DNA from: Dichetophora obliterata
Lineage: Eukaryota; Arthropoda; Insecta; Diptera; Sciomyzidae
Direction: 5' to 3'
DNA: 64,000 nt
Assembly (NCBI GenBank): GCA_963920525.1
Contig: OY986438.1
Location: 183,890,888-183,954,887, forward strand
Below, piece by piece: positions 48,662 to 60,191 of the stretch. Positions within the stretch are counted from its first letter, which is position 1. The number at the start of each line of letters is the position of its first letter. The translations under genes and the position numbers were made by a program. The notes under the pieces were generated by a model. The model was not told where the DNA came from. It worked only from the letters and a program-made list of their open reading frames with translations, and did no database searches.

Positions 48662-48850
48662 AACAAGGTAGTGTTAGGGCGGAGAGCCGGTGATCAAAAC
48701 TGTCAAAACTAAGTTGACATTTCATACAAAATCTGCAACTAATGAGAATGCAATATGAAAGCAAGAATTGGCAAATATATCAAAATGGATGAGTTTGACA
48801 GTTATGGTCACTTAGAAAGAGAACACATTCAGCCCTTACACTACCTTGTC
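48662..48850. mobile_element. 189-bp MITE, twin copy B
   Basis: TA at 48660-48661 and 48851-48852, ends AACAAGGTAGTGTTAGGGC/CCCTTACACTACCTTGTC. Same length as 43671-43859. In both copies the left flank reads TGGCAAAAT, so target preference or a shared host repeat is likely. Confidence 0.82.
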
Positions 48851-48949
48851 TAATTCAACTATGGAAGCAAGCAACCATTAATATGTAAGTTTATCTGCTG
48901 ACAAATCGTTCCTTCATAAAGAAATCACGAAGGATATTTACTGTTTTTC

Positions 48950-49840
48950 TGTCAGTGTATATGTAGATCTGTAGCTGAACTAAAATACAATTACAACAAC
49001 AATTACCAAGCAAATCTACTACAAAGATGAACAGAGAAAAGCAGTATCACATCGGTTGCGCAACGTTAGAGGGAATAAACCGAATTGGCGGCAGAAAATA
49101 AACAGCACTTTGCTTGCTATGCTTTTTGTTTGCCTGGTAACAAGATCTCAAGTCGAGGCATTAAAAGAGACTTCACGGCCAGTCAAACAAAAAGCAAATA
49201 TCAAAAATTTTAAATTTATTTTATTTTAGCCTACAGCTAGCTCTATATATACATTGAAAAAACAGTAACATTCAATACCTGCATTCCCGTGGTCGTTGAT
49301 CTAGAGCGCGGCTCTATTTTATTCACAAAACAAAAACAAAAATTAAAACCGGCTCAATTTCTAGCTCTATTTCTGATCTTAAAATGCTGCCAAGTTTCAA
49401 GCATTTTGTATCAAAACGAACATAGTTGGAAAATCTAAGTAACTATTCACTTTCCTATTTTGACGTTTCATCGCTCAATGGGCGTTTTGGTATTGTTGTT
49501 TTCTTTTGTTATTGTTCTTTAAACAGCTGTTTCAAGACTGTGATCACAAATTGATATAAAGTTGACCTAACGTTGTTTTACTGAGATTTTATCGGATTTA
49601 GTGCCACGGGAATTCAGCTAATGTTTCGCAGCGGAGCAAAGGGTGGGGAAAGAACGATGCGTCAGCAGAAATCTTATTGATGGTTGCTTGCTTATGTTTT
49701 CTAAGTTTCCTATCTTGTTATCTTTGCTGTCTGTATTGATGACGAGAGTTACTCGGAAAAAGACAATGACGCAAACCAAAGATTTTCCCCACACCAAAAT
49801 CGTTCAACGCGCCTAAAGAAGTTTTCACTTCAAAAAAAAA
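48950..49840. repeat. dispersed repeats, second block, with a MITE-like insert
   Basis: Parallel to 43230-44240 in the same order: AACAACAATTACCAAGCAAA, the GAACCGAATTGGCGG-type unit, GACTTCACGGCCAGTCAAAC, and TTTCGCAGCGGAG to GAAGTTTTCACTTC. Relative to the first block an extra ~335 bp (about 49278-49612) is present. It has inverted ends CTGCATTCCCGTGG/CCACGGGAATTCAG, probably a later MITE insertion. Confidence 0.65.
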
Positions 49841-50383
49841 AAAAATATTAAAATCGATCGATTAGTTTGCTTGTTTGCTTGTATGCATCGAGAAAAACGC
49901 GTTGAAGTTACTCTGGTAAGATAAAGTTATTCTGGCGCACCGGGTTTTAAGCACTGTAGAGTCTATGCTTTAAGCGGTATTGATTTGAAATTTTTTAAAT
50001 ATTATTGAATAGTTGTACAATAAAAGTCAATTAATAAAAATTTAATTTTCAAAAAATTCTTTCCCTGAAAGTATTATTAAATACGTTTAATAAAACTTTT
50101 ATTTTAATAAATTATTTAGTAAATAAAAAAAAAACGATGCCATTTATTTTTCTATAATTTTTTTTTTAATCTAGAAATATATACTTATATTAACAAAATG
50201 GTTTTGTAGAAAACCGGTTAACCGGCTTAAACCGGTTATTTTTATTTCAATGTTTGAAAAACCGGTTTTTAAAAATGGTCATATTTGGGTTTTCTAGATT
50301 CACGAATGAATTTGTAAAGACATCAAGATACAAATACTTCGTATATTTTACGAATATTCATAGAATGCACGAATATTTTTTCG

Positions 50384-52988
50384 GTTAAGAATCTTGGACT
50401 AAATTCTTAACTTTTTTGGATTACATATTGGACAACACCAAAAAAATATTACTTTTTAATCCATGAAAAGTTAAAAATTTTCTATTCCAAAAAAAATTAG
50501 TTTTTAATCGTCAAAAAGTTTAAAAAAAGGAATACAAATATCAACATAATATAAAAAAAAATTACTCTGACCAGTTCATAATTTGAACATACGTCCTCTT
50601 ATGTACTGGTTCAATACCTTATCCCTATTCACAAGGTTTCGCTTTTTTTTGCAATATTTACGAATGAAAACAAGCTTTTAGGAACGTGCACCGAAAAAAA
50701 TGTACAGAGTTAACCCAAGTTTTTTCATGAGTCAAAAGAGTTTTTAAGAAGTTAAAAACGTTTTGTCGCCGTAAAACACAAAATGAATTGAATCAATATT
50801 TTTTTTGTTAATATAAAACTTTTTTTGCTTGGTACAACTCATTTTCAAAGCTTGGAGTAAATTAAAAGCAGTTTCAAATTAACTCTGCATCTTCTCCAAA
50901 CATTTCTCCTTTAACTCCATTAAAACTTATTGCAACCATCTATGAAGAACGTCTTTGTATTTTAAAGCTAAAACGGAGTTATTTTTAGCACGAAACAGAG
51001 TCTGCTCGAGCAAATATTTCCGTTTGTTCGTTTTACTTTGAATGAAGAGAAAGTACTCAAATATTTTAACAAGCAAATCAAGTGTGCTGTAAGAATTAAA
51101 TGTTGCATAATGATAAAAAAGGGCCGTTTTGACTATTGCGAGTTATATGTTTTCGTATATCTTTATGGAAGTGAAACTTCTTATGCGGTTATTTGATATA
51201 GAATGTAAAATTTTTCGAGTCTCGTCACGAAAGTTTTTTTAATCTCGTTACGAAAAATTGTGTACACAAGCAATGATATATTTTTTGTATGGGGACCCCT
51301 AGAAGGGTGGCAGATAGAGTGTATGTGTGTATAGAAGAAATGCTAAATAAAAAAAAAAAAACAATAGGACCAGCTCATACATTTGACCTCCCTAGGGGTT
51401 ATTGATTTCTTGATATGAACTATAATAGACAATTTCTTCTATTTTTGTGTCTTTTATATCTGGACCTCCAAAAGGTTGGCTGATAGAGAAAAAGTGAGTT
51501 CAAAAGAAGTGTTAAGCAAAAATTAATAGGACCAGCTCATATATTGATCCCCTTAGGGGTTATAGATGTTTTGATATGAATTATAAAAGCCATTTTTTTA
51601 ATTTTTTGTTTTTTGTATGGGGACTCCCACAATAGATCGCCATAGGTGAATTTTTCGCGTTATCTCGTAAATATCAAATCACGGACATATTCCGCATACA
51701 TCGCAAACCATTAAGACCAGTATTACTAAATGAAGCACCAACCAATGACATGAAAATATTAAATAAACAGAATATTTTTTATAAAAATTTTGTATTGTAT
51801 TTCGTTTGAGATGCTATCTCTTTCTTACTCTCTGTTTTTTTGCAATAATCTATCTTATTCTTTATATTAAGAAGTTTACCTTCTGTACTGTATACACACC
51901 ATATCGTAATTTTTTTAACCTGCGGTGTATTTTTTATAGAAAATTTTGGGAAACTAAACAATTTTATTAAATTTGGTATACAACTGTTGTTTTGATAAAA
52001 GTCGAGATATATATATTTTTTTAAAAGGAATTTATGAGTTTTTGGAACATACTAAAGTCACTTATTACCATATTTTATTAACGAAACTGCATTAAACACT
52101 AATAAACAAATTTTTAATGTATGTGTCACGACATATAGGCAACACTACTCACTTAACACAAATCGCCTTCAGAATATTTTACCTATTTTTGTACTAAATT
52201 TAATTATTCTAGCATCAATTTATATACTTAATTTTGATAAATGCTTAAACAATATCTTTTCCCTCATTCAACGAACAACACAGAAATCCATTGTAAAATC
52301 AATGCAAATATTTATCTCTTTTTTAAAATTTTTTAAAAAAAATCTTTTTTAAAAAAATACAAAAATCCCTTTTTTAAAAAATTTCAATTAAAATCAAATA
52401 AATGAAAGAAACAGCTTTGAAACAAATTTTGAGAGTTGAGCGCAATTCAATAAGCTCAAAAGTAAAAAAAGTTTTGTTTTATAAGAAACTATGGAGATTC
52501 AAAATTGCCAAATCGTGGATAAGCTGCTCTGTGAGTATGGAGAAGAGATTCTGTTTTCGGCGTTAAATATGACTTTAATTTCCTTTGTATTCAATTGAAA
52601 TAAGAAATAAATAAAATTAATTAAACACAAAAGAAATGACGGGTTCTTTATTTGACTCTTTTGTGGGTGAGTTTGTTTATTTTTAAAGCTTCATGCTACA
52701 TTTAAATGAGTTGATTCTAGTTTTTTTTTGAGTGAACTCAAAATTTAAAAATTCTCAATTTCTCATTCTTAAAACAACTCCAAACGGAGTCAGTACGACT
52801 TTTCAAACAAATCCAATTTTTGAAGTAAATTGAACACACAAACGGAGTTAAATATAGTTTTTACAGCTTTGGCAAAATACCATGCACGAAAAGAGTTAAA
52901 TTAACTCCAAATATGACTTTATTTACTCCGCTTTTTTTTGGGTGTGGGTTCGGTTTAAAAAGTAGTCCAAAATTTTTAACTGTGCATT
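50384..52988. mobile_element. ACGGTTAAGAATCTTGGAC-family element with nested insert
   Basis: Left end CGGTTAAGAATCTTGGACTA, right end TAGTCCAAAATTTTTAACTG (inverted). In copy 1 (32330-32395) AGGAACGTGGGTTCGAG is continuous. Here it is split between AGGAACGTG at 50682 and TGGGTTCGG at 52945, showing an insertion between them. Confidence 0.7.
50690..52946. mobile_element. ~2.26-kb nested element, AACTCCG/CGGAGTT motif
   Basis: Ends CACCGAAAAAAATGTACAGA and (inverted) TTTTTTTTGGGTG. Terminal regions are rich in CGGAGTTA, AACTCCGTTT-type and TTAACTC words. It contains two tandem ~175-bp copies (about 51283-51459 and 51460-51635) with AATAGGACCAGCTCATA and TAGGGGTTAT. No open frame of note. Confidence 0.6.
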
Positions 52989-53669
52989 ATTAGTAGCTAA
53001 TAAATTTTTTGAGAGCATCATTAGGTTTCATGAGTGCTTTAAATAAAACTGGTCAACAATTTACATCTTTATAAAATTTTTCTAAAATATTGATGTAAAT
53101 TTCAATGTATTTTGATGTGGTTATTTCATAAATTTTACTTTTTTTCTTAACAACTCTAGTTTTTGAGATACAGGTGCTACAAAATTTTCATATTTTTGAA
53201 GTTATTTTCATTTGCTTAATCATAATCTTTCAATACATTGCAATGTTAGAAAACTCAAACAAAAGCTATTTTAAAAACCTATCCAGAGCGGCATCAATTA
53301 TTTCTATATCTGTTATAGTTTTTAAGATAAAGCCATTCAAACTGAGATATTCCCTCAGTGTATGTAAATTATAAAAATTTCTTTTTGGGATTGCTACAGG
53401 CGTTATTTTTAAAAAATCGTATTATATTATTATTATATATGTTGAATGCGATCCAGTATCGCAATATTTATTGAACGTTGAGCATACAGCATTGATAAAT
53501 CGTGATCCAATATCGTAAAATATTTAAGTATTTTGAAATCTGGATCTAAATTTGAATTAATTTTTTTGAAATCTGGATCTAAATTTGAATTTGGACCCGA
53601 AAAAAGATAGCCTGGTAATGCTGAGACTAAATTTAGGCTATTCGGTTCATATGTTTGTTTATTGCATCT

Positions 53670-53745
53670 ATAGCGCTATAGCGCAGTGGTTAGACTAGAG
53701 AACTTACGAACTGAATGACGTGGGTTCCGATTTCACGGTGTTTGC
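53670..53745 (+). repeat. tRNA-derived SINE head
   Basis: A box TAGCGCAGTGG at 53679-53689 and B box GGGTTCCGATTTC at about 53722-53734. Spacing is tRNA-like, but no acceptor stem pairs. Followed by a T-rich tract. Confidence 0.65.
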
Positions 53746-53877
53746 TATTTTTTTTTTGTAATATTTTACTGCAAGCTTGTATTAAATTTAAAACCAAAGC
53801 TGTATTAAAACTATATTTTAGTATTTTGCAAATACTAGATATTAAACTAAAGCTGGTGTGGACTTATGTGTAGTACA

Positions 53878-53923
53878 AAAAAACTTCAATTTTAGTACAA
53901 GATTTCTAACCGTGTAGTCAAGA
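53878..53923. repeat. inverted end of the ACGGTTAAAAATCTTG family
   Basis: TTTTAGTACAAGATTTCTAA followed by CCGTGTA matches the right end at 34212-34247. Confidence 0.6.
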
Positions 53924-54149
53924 AACAGATCCCCAACCTTTCTATTAGAATGAGTTAAATAACTTAGTAAGGAACTTTAATTAATAGAAAGAGTCTTCTG
54001 AAATTTTGGTATTCCGTCTGAAAGAGAAAAATGTACATACATCAGATACTAATACTACATTTTATCATTCTCGTGAAAAAGATTTGCTACCATGTTTTGC
54101 CACTAAAAAGAATTTAGTTAATTGTAATGACGTTAGAGCTCTATGTATC

Positions 54150-55030
54150 AGATGATTGGAGTCTTTTTATCGATACCGTTATGAGAAGTTTGAAGTGTGT
54201 AGTAACAGGAACAAATATGAACTTTTATGAAAAAAGAATATATGTACCAGTATTTCTCCAGCGCTGGACTGAAGTATGGAGATCAAACTGAGTTATTTGT
54301 GTAGATTTGAAAATTTTGAATTTTCGATTAGGGCAGGTTAAACATAATAACCATGTTTTATGTGATCGAAGGACATTCGCGATAATAAGGAGCATTGGAA
54401 TCGAAAAGTGTGGTCATCGAGAGAGCCACTAGTTGTTGGTAAGAAAAATATAATAAATTCACCTGAAGTGAATCGATATCGTATTATATTGCCACCGCTT
54501 TATATTTAACTGAGCATTATGAAACACTTTATTAAGGTCCTTTACAAGGATGGTGAATGTTCTGCTATCGAACAAGTATCCAGAGCTTAGTGCAGAAAAG
54601 TTTAATCCATGTTATTTTCCATGTATCACAGATTAGACGGTTTATCAAAGATAAAAATTTTATCGCATCTATGAATCAGTTCGAAAACATTCATTTTCGT
54701 AATCCAAAATCATCATAGATTAACTAAACTATTTCCAGTTTGTGCAGGACATGTTGTCTAATCTGAGAGATCTTAAGTGTTATAAGAGCATTAAAGTTAA
54801 TTATTTACGTTCTCAATCGGATCTATTTCCTGAAAATCTTGGAAATTTAAGTGAGGAGCAGGGTGAAATATTTCACTAAGATATACGAGTCATGAAAGAA
54901 CGATTTCAAGGAAGATGGGATACACATACGCCGGCAAATTCCTGCTGGAATCTATGTAGGGATATTAAGCAGGCCTCTAATTCAAGAAAGTCCTATAAAA
55001 GCCAATTTTGTATGGATCGAAGTTAAGTTT
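54150..55030 (+). pseudogene. decayed multicopy arthropod gene, function unknown
   Basis: Coding traces in several frames of one strand: SDDWSLFIDTVMRSLKCVV near 54150, KKNIINSPEVNRYRIILPPL near 54445-54500, then MKHFIKVLYKDGEC. The best preserved part lies at 54738-55020: FVQDMLSNLRDLKCYKSIKV, DLFPENLGNLSEEQGEIFH and MKERFQGRWDTHTPANSCWN. The tail phrase ERxQGRWD...CW followed by SRKSYKSQF matches, in my memory, a very abundant uncharacterised arthropod protein family that behaves like mobile-element DNA. It has multiple stops and frameshifts. The second sequence block differs from the gene at 20270-21345, so these are two unrelated relics. Confidence 0.65.
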
Positions 55031-55649
55031 GTAGAATAAAGTATGTACAATATATTCTTTTGTGAAAATTTAAAACCTGTATGTAATTTAAAAACAAGAG
55101 CTGTTAGAAAAAAAGCAAATGTTGTTTTCGTGAACAGTTCCCTAGATTTACCCAAAAACTATTAACAAAAGTCTAGAAAACTTAACAGTATTTTAAGCCC
55201 AAATAGAGTCCCAAAAAATTGACTTAGAAAAATATAAAATAAACCAAATTTAAGCTAAATGCAGAAGCTAACAAACTTTGTTCGGTGCTTTTTCTTATGA
55301 TTGTGCCAAAATCGTAGCTAATGAAATTTTATGGCCAAAATTCTGTCAAACTAGAAACTTTGAAATAATTTTTTTTAAAATCCCGTTTCGATCATTGTTT
55401 AAGAAGTTACAGCTTTTCAAAAATAACTAAAGAAAATTTCATATTTTTCTGCTCCCTTAATTTTTTGCTGAGTTTATTAAAATTGGTTTAGATTTTTTTC
55501 TTTATTTGAAGTACGGTGTGGCTCTTTGGAAGGTATTGAAAATTTTAATGTGGCTCTTATTGGTCTAACTCGTGCCCACTCCTGATATATACATTGCTAT
55601 ACATCCCACGCCTCCTTATCAGCAGTATGCGCGGGGCTATAATTAGCCT

Positions 55650-56010
55650 TAATTTAAGCAAAAACTAGCCCAAAATTATTTTAAAATTATATCAAACTTT
55701 ATTCAAAATATACTCAAATTTAAATTAAAATTTAACTTAAAATTAAACTAAACTAAATTCCAAATTAAGCTTATGATAACTTAAAATTCATTCTAATTAA
55801 ACTCAAAGCAAACTCTAAATTTATGCAATATAAATTAAAAATTTTTTCTTCAATCTAATTAATATTTTAGTAAAAACTAACTCAAATCTTATTACTCAAG
55901 TCTTACTTAGAAAAAAAACAAACTTAAAATTAAATAGAAATGATACTTAAATTAACTTAAAAATTAACTTAAAATCAAGAAAACATATTTAACTCGAACT
56001 CATCAAGTAA
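55650..56010. repeat. AACTTAAAATTAA motif tract
   Basis: Dozens of ACTTAAAATT, AACTCAAA and ACTAAAC words in degenerate succession, almost free of G. Simple-sequence-like but built on a ~10-bp motif. Confidence 0.6.
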
Positions 56011-56039
56011 ACGCGTTGAATGGAAGTTTTTTAGATGTA

Positions 56040-56460
56040 TAGCCACTAAAAGACTCATATATATAAGCTTTTATCATCATAATGCACTCACAACAGACTC
56101 TTTTATTATATTTTATTATTTTCTTAAGACTCATATAAAGGACCCTTTGAACACTCACAATTAAAACTCTTTTAGAACTCATATACTTAATCTTTTAAGA
56201 GTCATACTTAAGACTTATATTTAAAACACTATTAAGAATCGTATTTAATACTCTTTGAACACTCATAATTAAGACTTCTTTAGAACTCATAAAAATGATT
56301 CATCATAAAATCATTCTATGGTGATTTTAGGAGCGCTCATAATTAGGAGTTTGAAATTATGAGCCTGAAAAGTGTTTTACTTAAGAACATTTTATAAGCG
56401 CTCGAAATTATGAATTAGAAAAATATCTAATATATGAAAATCCGTTATAAGTCCGAAACT
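56040..56460. repeat. AAGACTCATA/GAGCGCTC motif tract
   Basis: AAGACTCATAT, AGAACTCATA, GAACACTCATAATTAAGA and, after 56320, GAGCGCTCATAATTAGGAGT and GCGCTCGAAATTATGA. Related to 41840-42060. Confidence 0.55.
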
Positions 56461-56792
56461 AATTTTCTTTGTGGAAATTTCAATTTTTTATTTATTCATT
56501 AAAGGAATATTAATGTAAACAGATTTAGAAAAATGTTCGTTTTATGGTGCTTTACTTGTAACCAAACAAGTGGCAACAGCAAGTGAAATGAGTGGGAAAT
56601 TAAAAAACAAGTACAATAGCAAGAAACAAAGTTAAAAAATTAGTAAAATAAACAAAATTAACATCAAATGCATTACACAAAATACAAGTTTGTATAAATG
56701 TATGTAACAAACACAGTATAACTATGAAAAGCAGACAGCACAACCAGAAATATTTAACGTTAAAACACATACATGCGAAAAAAATCACTTAC

Positions 56793-56897
56793 CGCAGCCA
56801 TTAAAATTTTAAATCTTGCCCACAAATCTCTAGTGCTGCGTGACATCGCAAAACGTTCCTGTAGCGCTCCTTCGTGGCGAGCAACATACGTTTTTGC
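56793..56897 (-). CDS. Tmc: Tmc exon 5: cytoplasmic helix before TM1
   Basis: Bounded by TATCTACAG|GCAAAA and GCTGCG|GTAAGT, length 105, phase 0 on both sides. It encodes AKTYVARHEGALQERFAMSR and STRDLWARFKILMAA. In TMC proteins a basic, helical AKxYVxxHEGxLQ segment continues the exon 4 helix just ahead of TM1. A 15.3-kb intron separates it from exon 6. Confidence 0.94.
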
Positions 56898-57155
56898 CTG
56901 TAGATAGGTTTTTCCGAGTGTGTGTGTGTGTGTGTTAGATTGTGTGTGTCGAAAATACAAAAGAAAATTTAAAAATTTCGTTATTTATTTGAAAAATTAA
57001 AGCTCTGCCACAGATTTATGCATTGCTTAAAAGCTTCCGAAAGTGCTTTGCTCCAAATATATGGCAAGCACTTAGGTACAACAAATTATCTTTCCCCATT
57101 TCCTCTTCCAACCTGCAATTCTCATCTAATTTTCCTTCCTCTTCCACTCACTTAC

Positions 57156-57283
57156 CTGTCTGACTAATTTCAGCTTCTTGCGTATGTGCCATGGTTGTAA
57201 TTTAACCGATTGTATGACCTCCTTGTGAAGTCGTATATTTTCGAATATTTGCTCCTGTGTTGATTCCTGATTTGTTCCCTCGT
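57156..57283 (-). CDS. Tmc: Tmc exon 4: basic helix KLQPWHIRKKLKLVRQ
   Basis: Bounded by ATGTCACAG|ACGAGG and GTCAGACAG|GTAAGT, length 128. It completes an Asp codon and reads EGTNQESTQEQIFENIRLHK then EVIQSVKLQPWHIRKKLKLV and RQ. The PW-x-x-(R)-K-K-L phrase marks the start of the conserved TMC region. The acceptor was chosen because it is the one that keeps phase with the G left by exon 3. Confidence 0.92.
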
Positions 57284-57958
57284 CTGTGACATTTTATTGC
57301 AAATTTTCGTAAGCAGCAGTTTTTGGAGAGAAAGGAGTAAAACAAATAAGCAGAAGATGCTTAATGTAAGTTCGAAGAAAATTCAGTGAATAACCAAAGG
57401 ATTTATACTATTTTTAATGAACACTGTATTGTATTGGACGGCTGAAATGAGTCACGTAATTCTTTTGTCGACCTTGATTAGCTACTCTTCTAAGTCAAAT
57501 GGAAAATCAAGCATACCGCAGATAGGAGTTACTATGTCAGATGATTAAAAATTTTTGCGCTTTTAGGTAGATTTTTTTTTTAGATTTTAGGTAGATTTTT
57601 CAAATGTTGGTGCAAGGTTTGTATATTTATACTGTTTACTGGTTGCCTCTGTTTGTAGGTGCCCACCACTGCTATATTTTCACACTCAGTAGTGTCATAC
57701 ATAAACTAAACTCTGTTTGATATCGAAATCAAAAAAGTAGTTTTCACTTTTAATTTAAGGTTTTCTTGAATTTAATTAATCTTATTTATTCAAGTTAATA
57801 AAAATTTTGCAATTCAATTATTAGTGCTATTAGTGCTTTTTCATACGGTTTATATGTTAGTTTTTGGATTCTACTTTGTTATCTCTCACTTTTTTATGAA
57901 TTAATTTTAGATTTTTTTCATGATAATTCTAAAATTGCGTCTGAATGAAGGTTGCTAG
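57284..57958. other. intron DNA, nothing recognised
   Basis: AT-rich part of the 4.3-kb intron between exons 4 and 3. Short TAGGTAGATTTTT duplication near 57565-57600. Confidence 0.45.
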
Positions 57959-57960
57959 TA

Positions 57961-58116
57961 GGGCAGTTCACGATATTGTTGCATCGTTGCAAATGCAAAA
58001 TAAACAGATTTTACAAAAACAAAAAGCATTGAAAAGCTTTTGCAACATATGCTTTTTGTTTTTATAAAAGCTGTTTATTTTCCATTTGCAACGATGCAAC
58101 AAGATCGTGAACTGCC
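57961..58116. mobile_element. 156-bp near-perfect palindromic MITE
   Basis: Arms of about 70 bp pair almost completely: GGGCAGTTCACGATATTGTT, GCATCGTTGCAAATG and the ATAAACAG region on the left, with the complement on the right. TA lies at 57959-57960 and 58117-58118. Termini resemble GGGCTGTTCACAAT of the element at 28701. Confidence 0.88.
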
Positions 58117-58119
58117 CTA

Positions 58120-58984
58120 GTATGTATGACAAATAACATAAAAATAAAAAATTGTATTTGCGATTATTACCCAACTCAGCATAGTTGATTAGTTTTTGTG
58201 AATTTGAACATTTTCCCGAATAGTGAATTCGATGACGATTTGGAATGTTTCCATACAACTTTGCAAATTTTGATTTTGAATTTCGACTCATAATTCTTAT
58301 TGAAGTAAAGGTTTAATTACAAGTTTTGACTAAAAAAGTTATGGGTGGAAACCTAAAAAACTTTTTCATGTTTTTTTGAAATGTTTTCATACGTGATCTT
58401 GCTGATCTTGCTACGTGAGCTTGCTGAGTAGCGTTTAAAAAACTTGTTTTTGTACACCAGAGTTACATTAAAGGAATCCGTAAAAAATGCAAATCAAAGT
58501 TAAAAAAAAATCACTCAAACAACAAACAAACAAAAGCAGATTTGACTATTGTACATTAAGTTACTACTCCAAGTCATAAGTAGAGTTCTATGATTTCTGT
58601 AGGTGTCTTACTTTAGAAACTACTTTACACAAAATTTGGCTAATCTAATAAGAAACTTTAAGTACATATCTTTAAAAAAAGCATTGTTTCGCACTTTTTT
58701 GCATATTCCGTAATTTGAAAAGTTGACCGCATTGACTTTTATAAGACTTGCAGTTTAAATATTTTTTCCTTTTTCACAGCTCCGTCTAGGATCCATAGTA
58801 TTTATTGATTACTAAATAAGATTAAAAAATACTATTTTTGGCTCGAAATAGGCACGAAAAAAAATTACAAAATATGGTCGAAAAATAAAAATAGGCACGA
58901 AAATTTCTGATATAAAAACAATAGATGCCAATGCACGCGTTTTTCAAGCTGTCAACTTGATTAAGTAATGTAAAAATAAGCACC
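58120..58984. other. intron DNA, nothing recognised
   Basis: AT-rich. TGATCTTGCTGATCTTGCTA-type short duplication near 58395-58425 only. Confidence 0.4.
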
Positions 58985-59165
58985 CGAGCACGGCCCGGGT
59001 TCGATTCTCGCCGGCATCACAAAGATTTCTGATGAAGTCTATAACAGGGCCGAAATTGCAATAAAATCAGCTACAGATGTTGTCCTTTTCATATTGAAAA
59101 TGTTGTTGTTGATGTTTCTTTTTAAAAAATTCGTTAGAGCAATTAATTGTTCTAACCTGACCTAA
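58985..59165 (+). repeat. SINE-like repeat, copy 2
   Basis: B box GGGTTCGATTCTCG at about 58998, then the family block CACAAAGATTTCTGATGAAG shared with 19080-19262, and the TTCGTTAGAGCAATTAAT end. No A box is recognisable, so the head is truncated. Confidence 0.65.
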
Positions 59166-59774
59166 GGTTCAATAAACGATTTTAAACTATCAAACAACTG
59201 GAATTTGTATTTAAAATCGAAAGGATTAAAATATCAAAAATTTAGAATTTGTATTTAAATCATAGAAATCATTTAACAGCTTCTCAGTTTATTCCAAATT
59301 TCTTTTGAGGAACAATCCGAAAAATACCGCAAGCATTCCCTTTTCCGTACTTTTCTTATAGTAGATTTAAATTTATTTCTGTACACACAAAAAACTTTCC
59401 ACTTGTCAAGACTTTTAATCTCATTATATGCAGTCAGAGCTGGGTTTTAATGATTCCTTTTTAATTTAATTCCACCTCAATTTCAATTCCTTGGAAATAG
59501 GAATTAGTAAGTATACATTTCAATTCAAAATGGAATTGAAAAAATTGTTAATTCCATTACGGGAATCGTAATTGGTAATTGAACGGCTCAATTCCTTAAG
59601 AACAGAATTGGAAAACATCGCTTTGTTAGTAGATTAATGAAATTTTATACAGGGGTGTGGAAGATTTGTACCAATCACCTTGCAAAAAGTCGGCGGAATT
59701 GAACCAGGTAACGTAGCAGCTATATATTATGTTCTAACTCAAAATGTGGTATTAAATTAAAAAAATTGTTTTCT

Positions 59775-60115
59775 AGCGACCGTAGCCTAGTGGGTAGAGT
59801 GCGTGGCACCTAAGCTAAAGAAACGCGGTAGCCCGGGTTCAATTCCAGCTCAGATAGAAAGTTTTTCAATTGAATTAATTTTTCTGTTCGGTCGTCACCT
59901 CTCTGCAAACAAAGGCAAACCTCAGAGAGTAAAAATTGCCATGCAAAGCTTCTTGAGAACATAAGCTGTTCGGAGTCGGCATAAAACACGTAGGTCCAGT
60001 TCTCGGTCATTTGTTATCAAACATTTACTAACACGCACAACACAATTCATCAACAGATGCTAGGTCAAAGTCCTTACAAGGGCTGAAATGGCCAGTTTAT
60101 TTATTTATTATATCT
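59775..60115 (+). repeat. tRNA-derived SINE
   Basis: Head with A box TAGCCTAGTGGG near 59784 and B box GGGTTCAATTCC near 59835. The body holds GTTCGGAGTCGGCATAAAAC and CACGTAGGTCC, and the tail is TTATTTATTTATTA. I recall similar bodies from dipteran SINEs. It is inserted within the AATTCC element. Confidence 0.78.
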
Positions 60116-60191
60116 TGGATAATACCTAAACTTGTAAATATTTCATTAACCAACTAACGGTGGGAGTCAAATAAAGTTTTCTAATACATAT

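Noticed and set aside
59775..59850. Possible tRNA gene (good A and B boxes)
   Set aside because: No acceptor stem pairing and followed by a SINE body. The same holds at 53670 and 46228.
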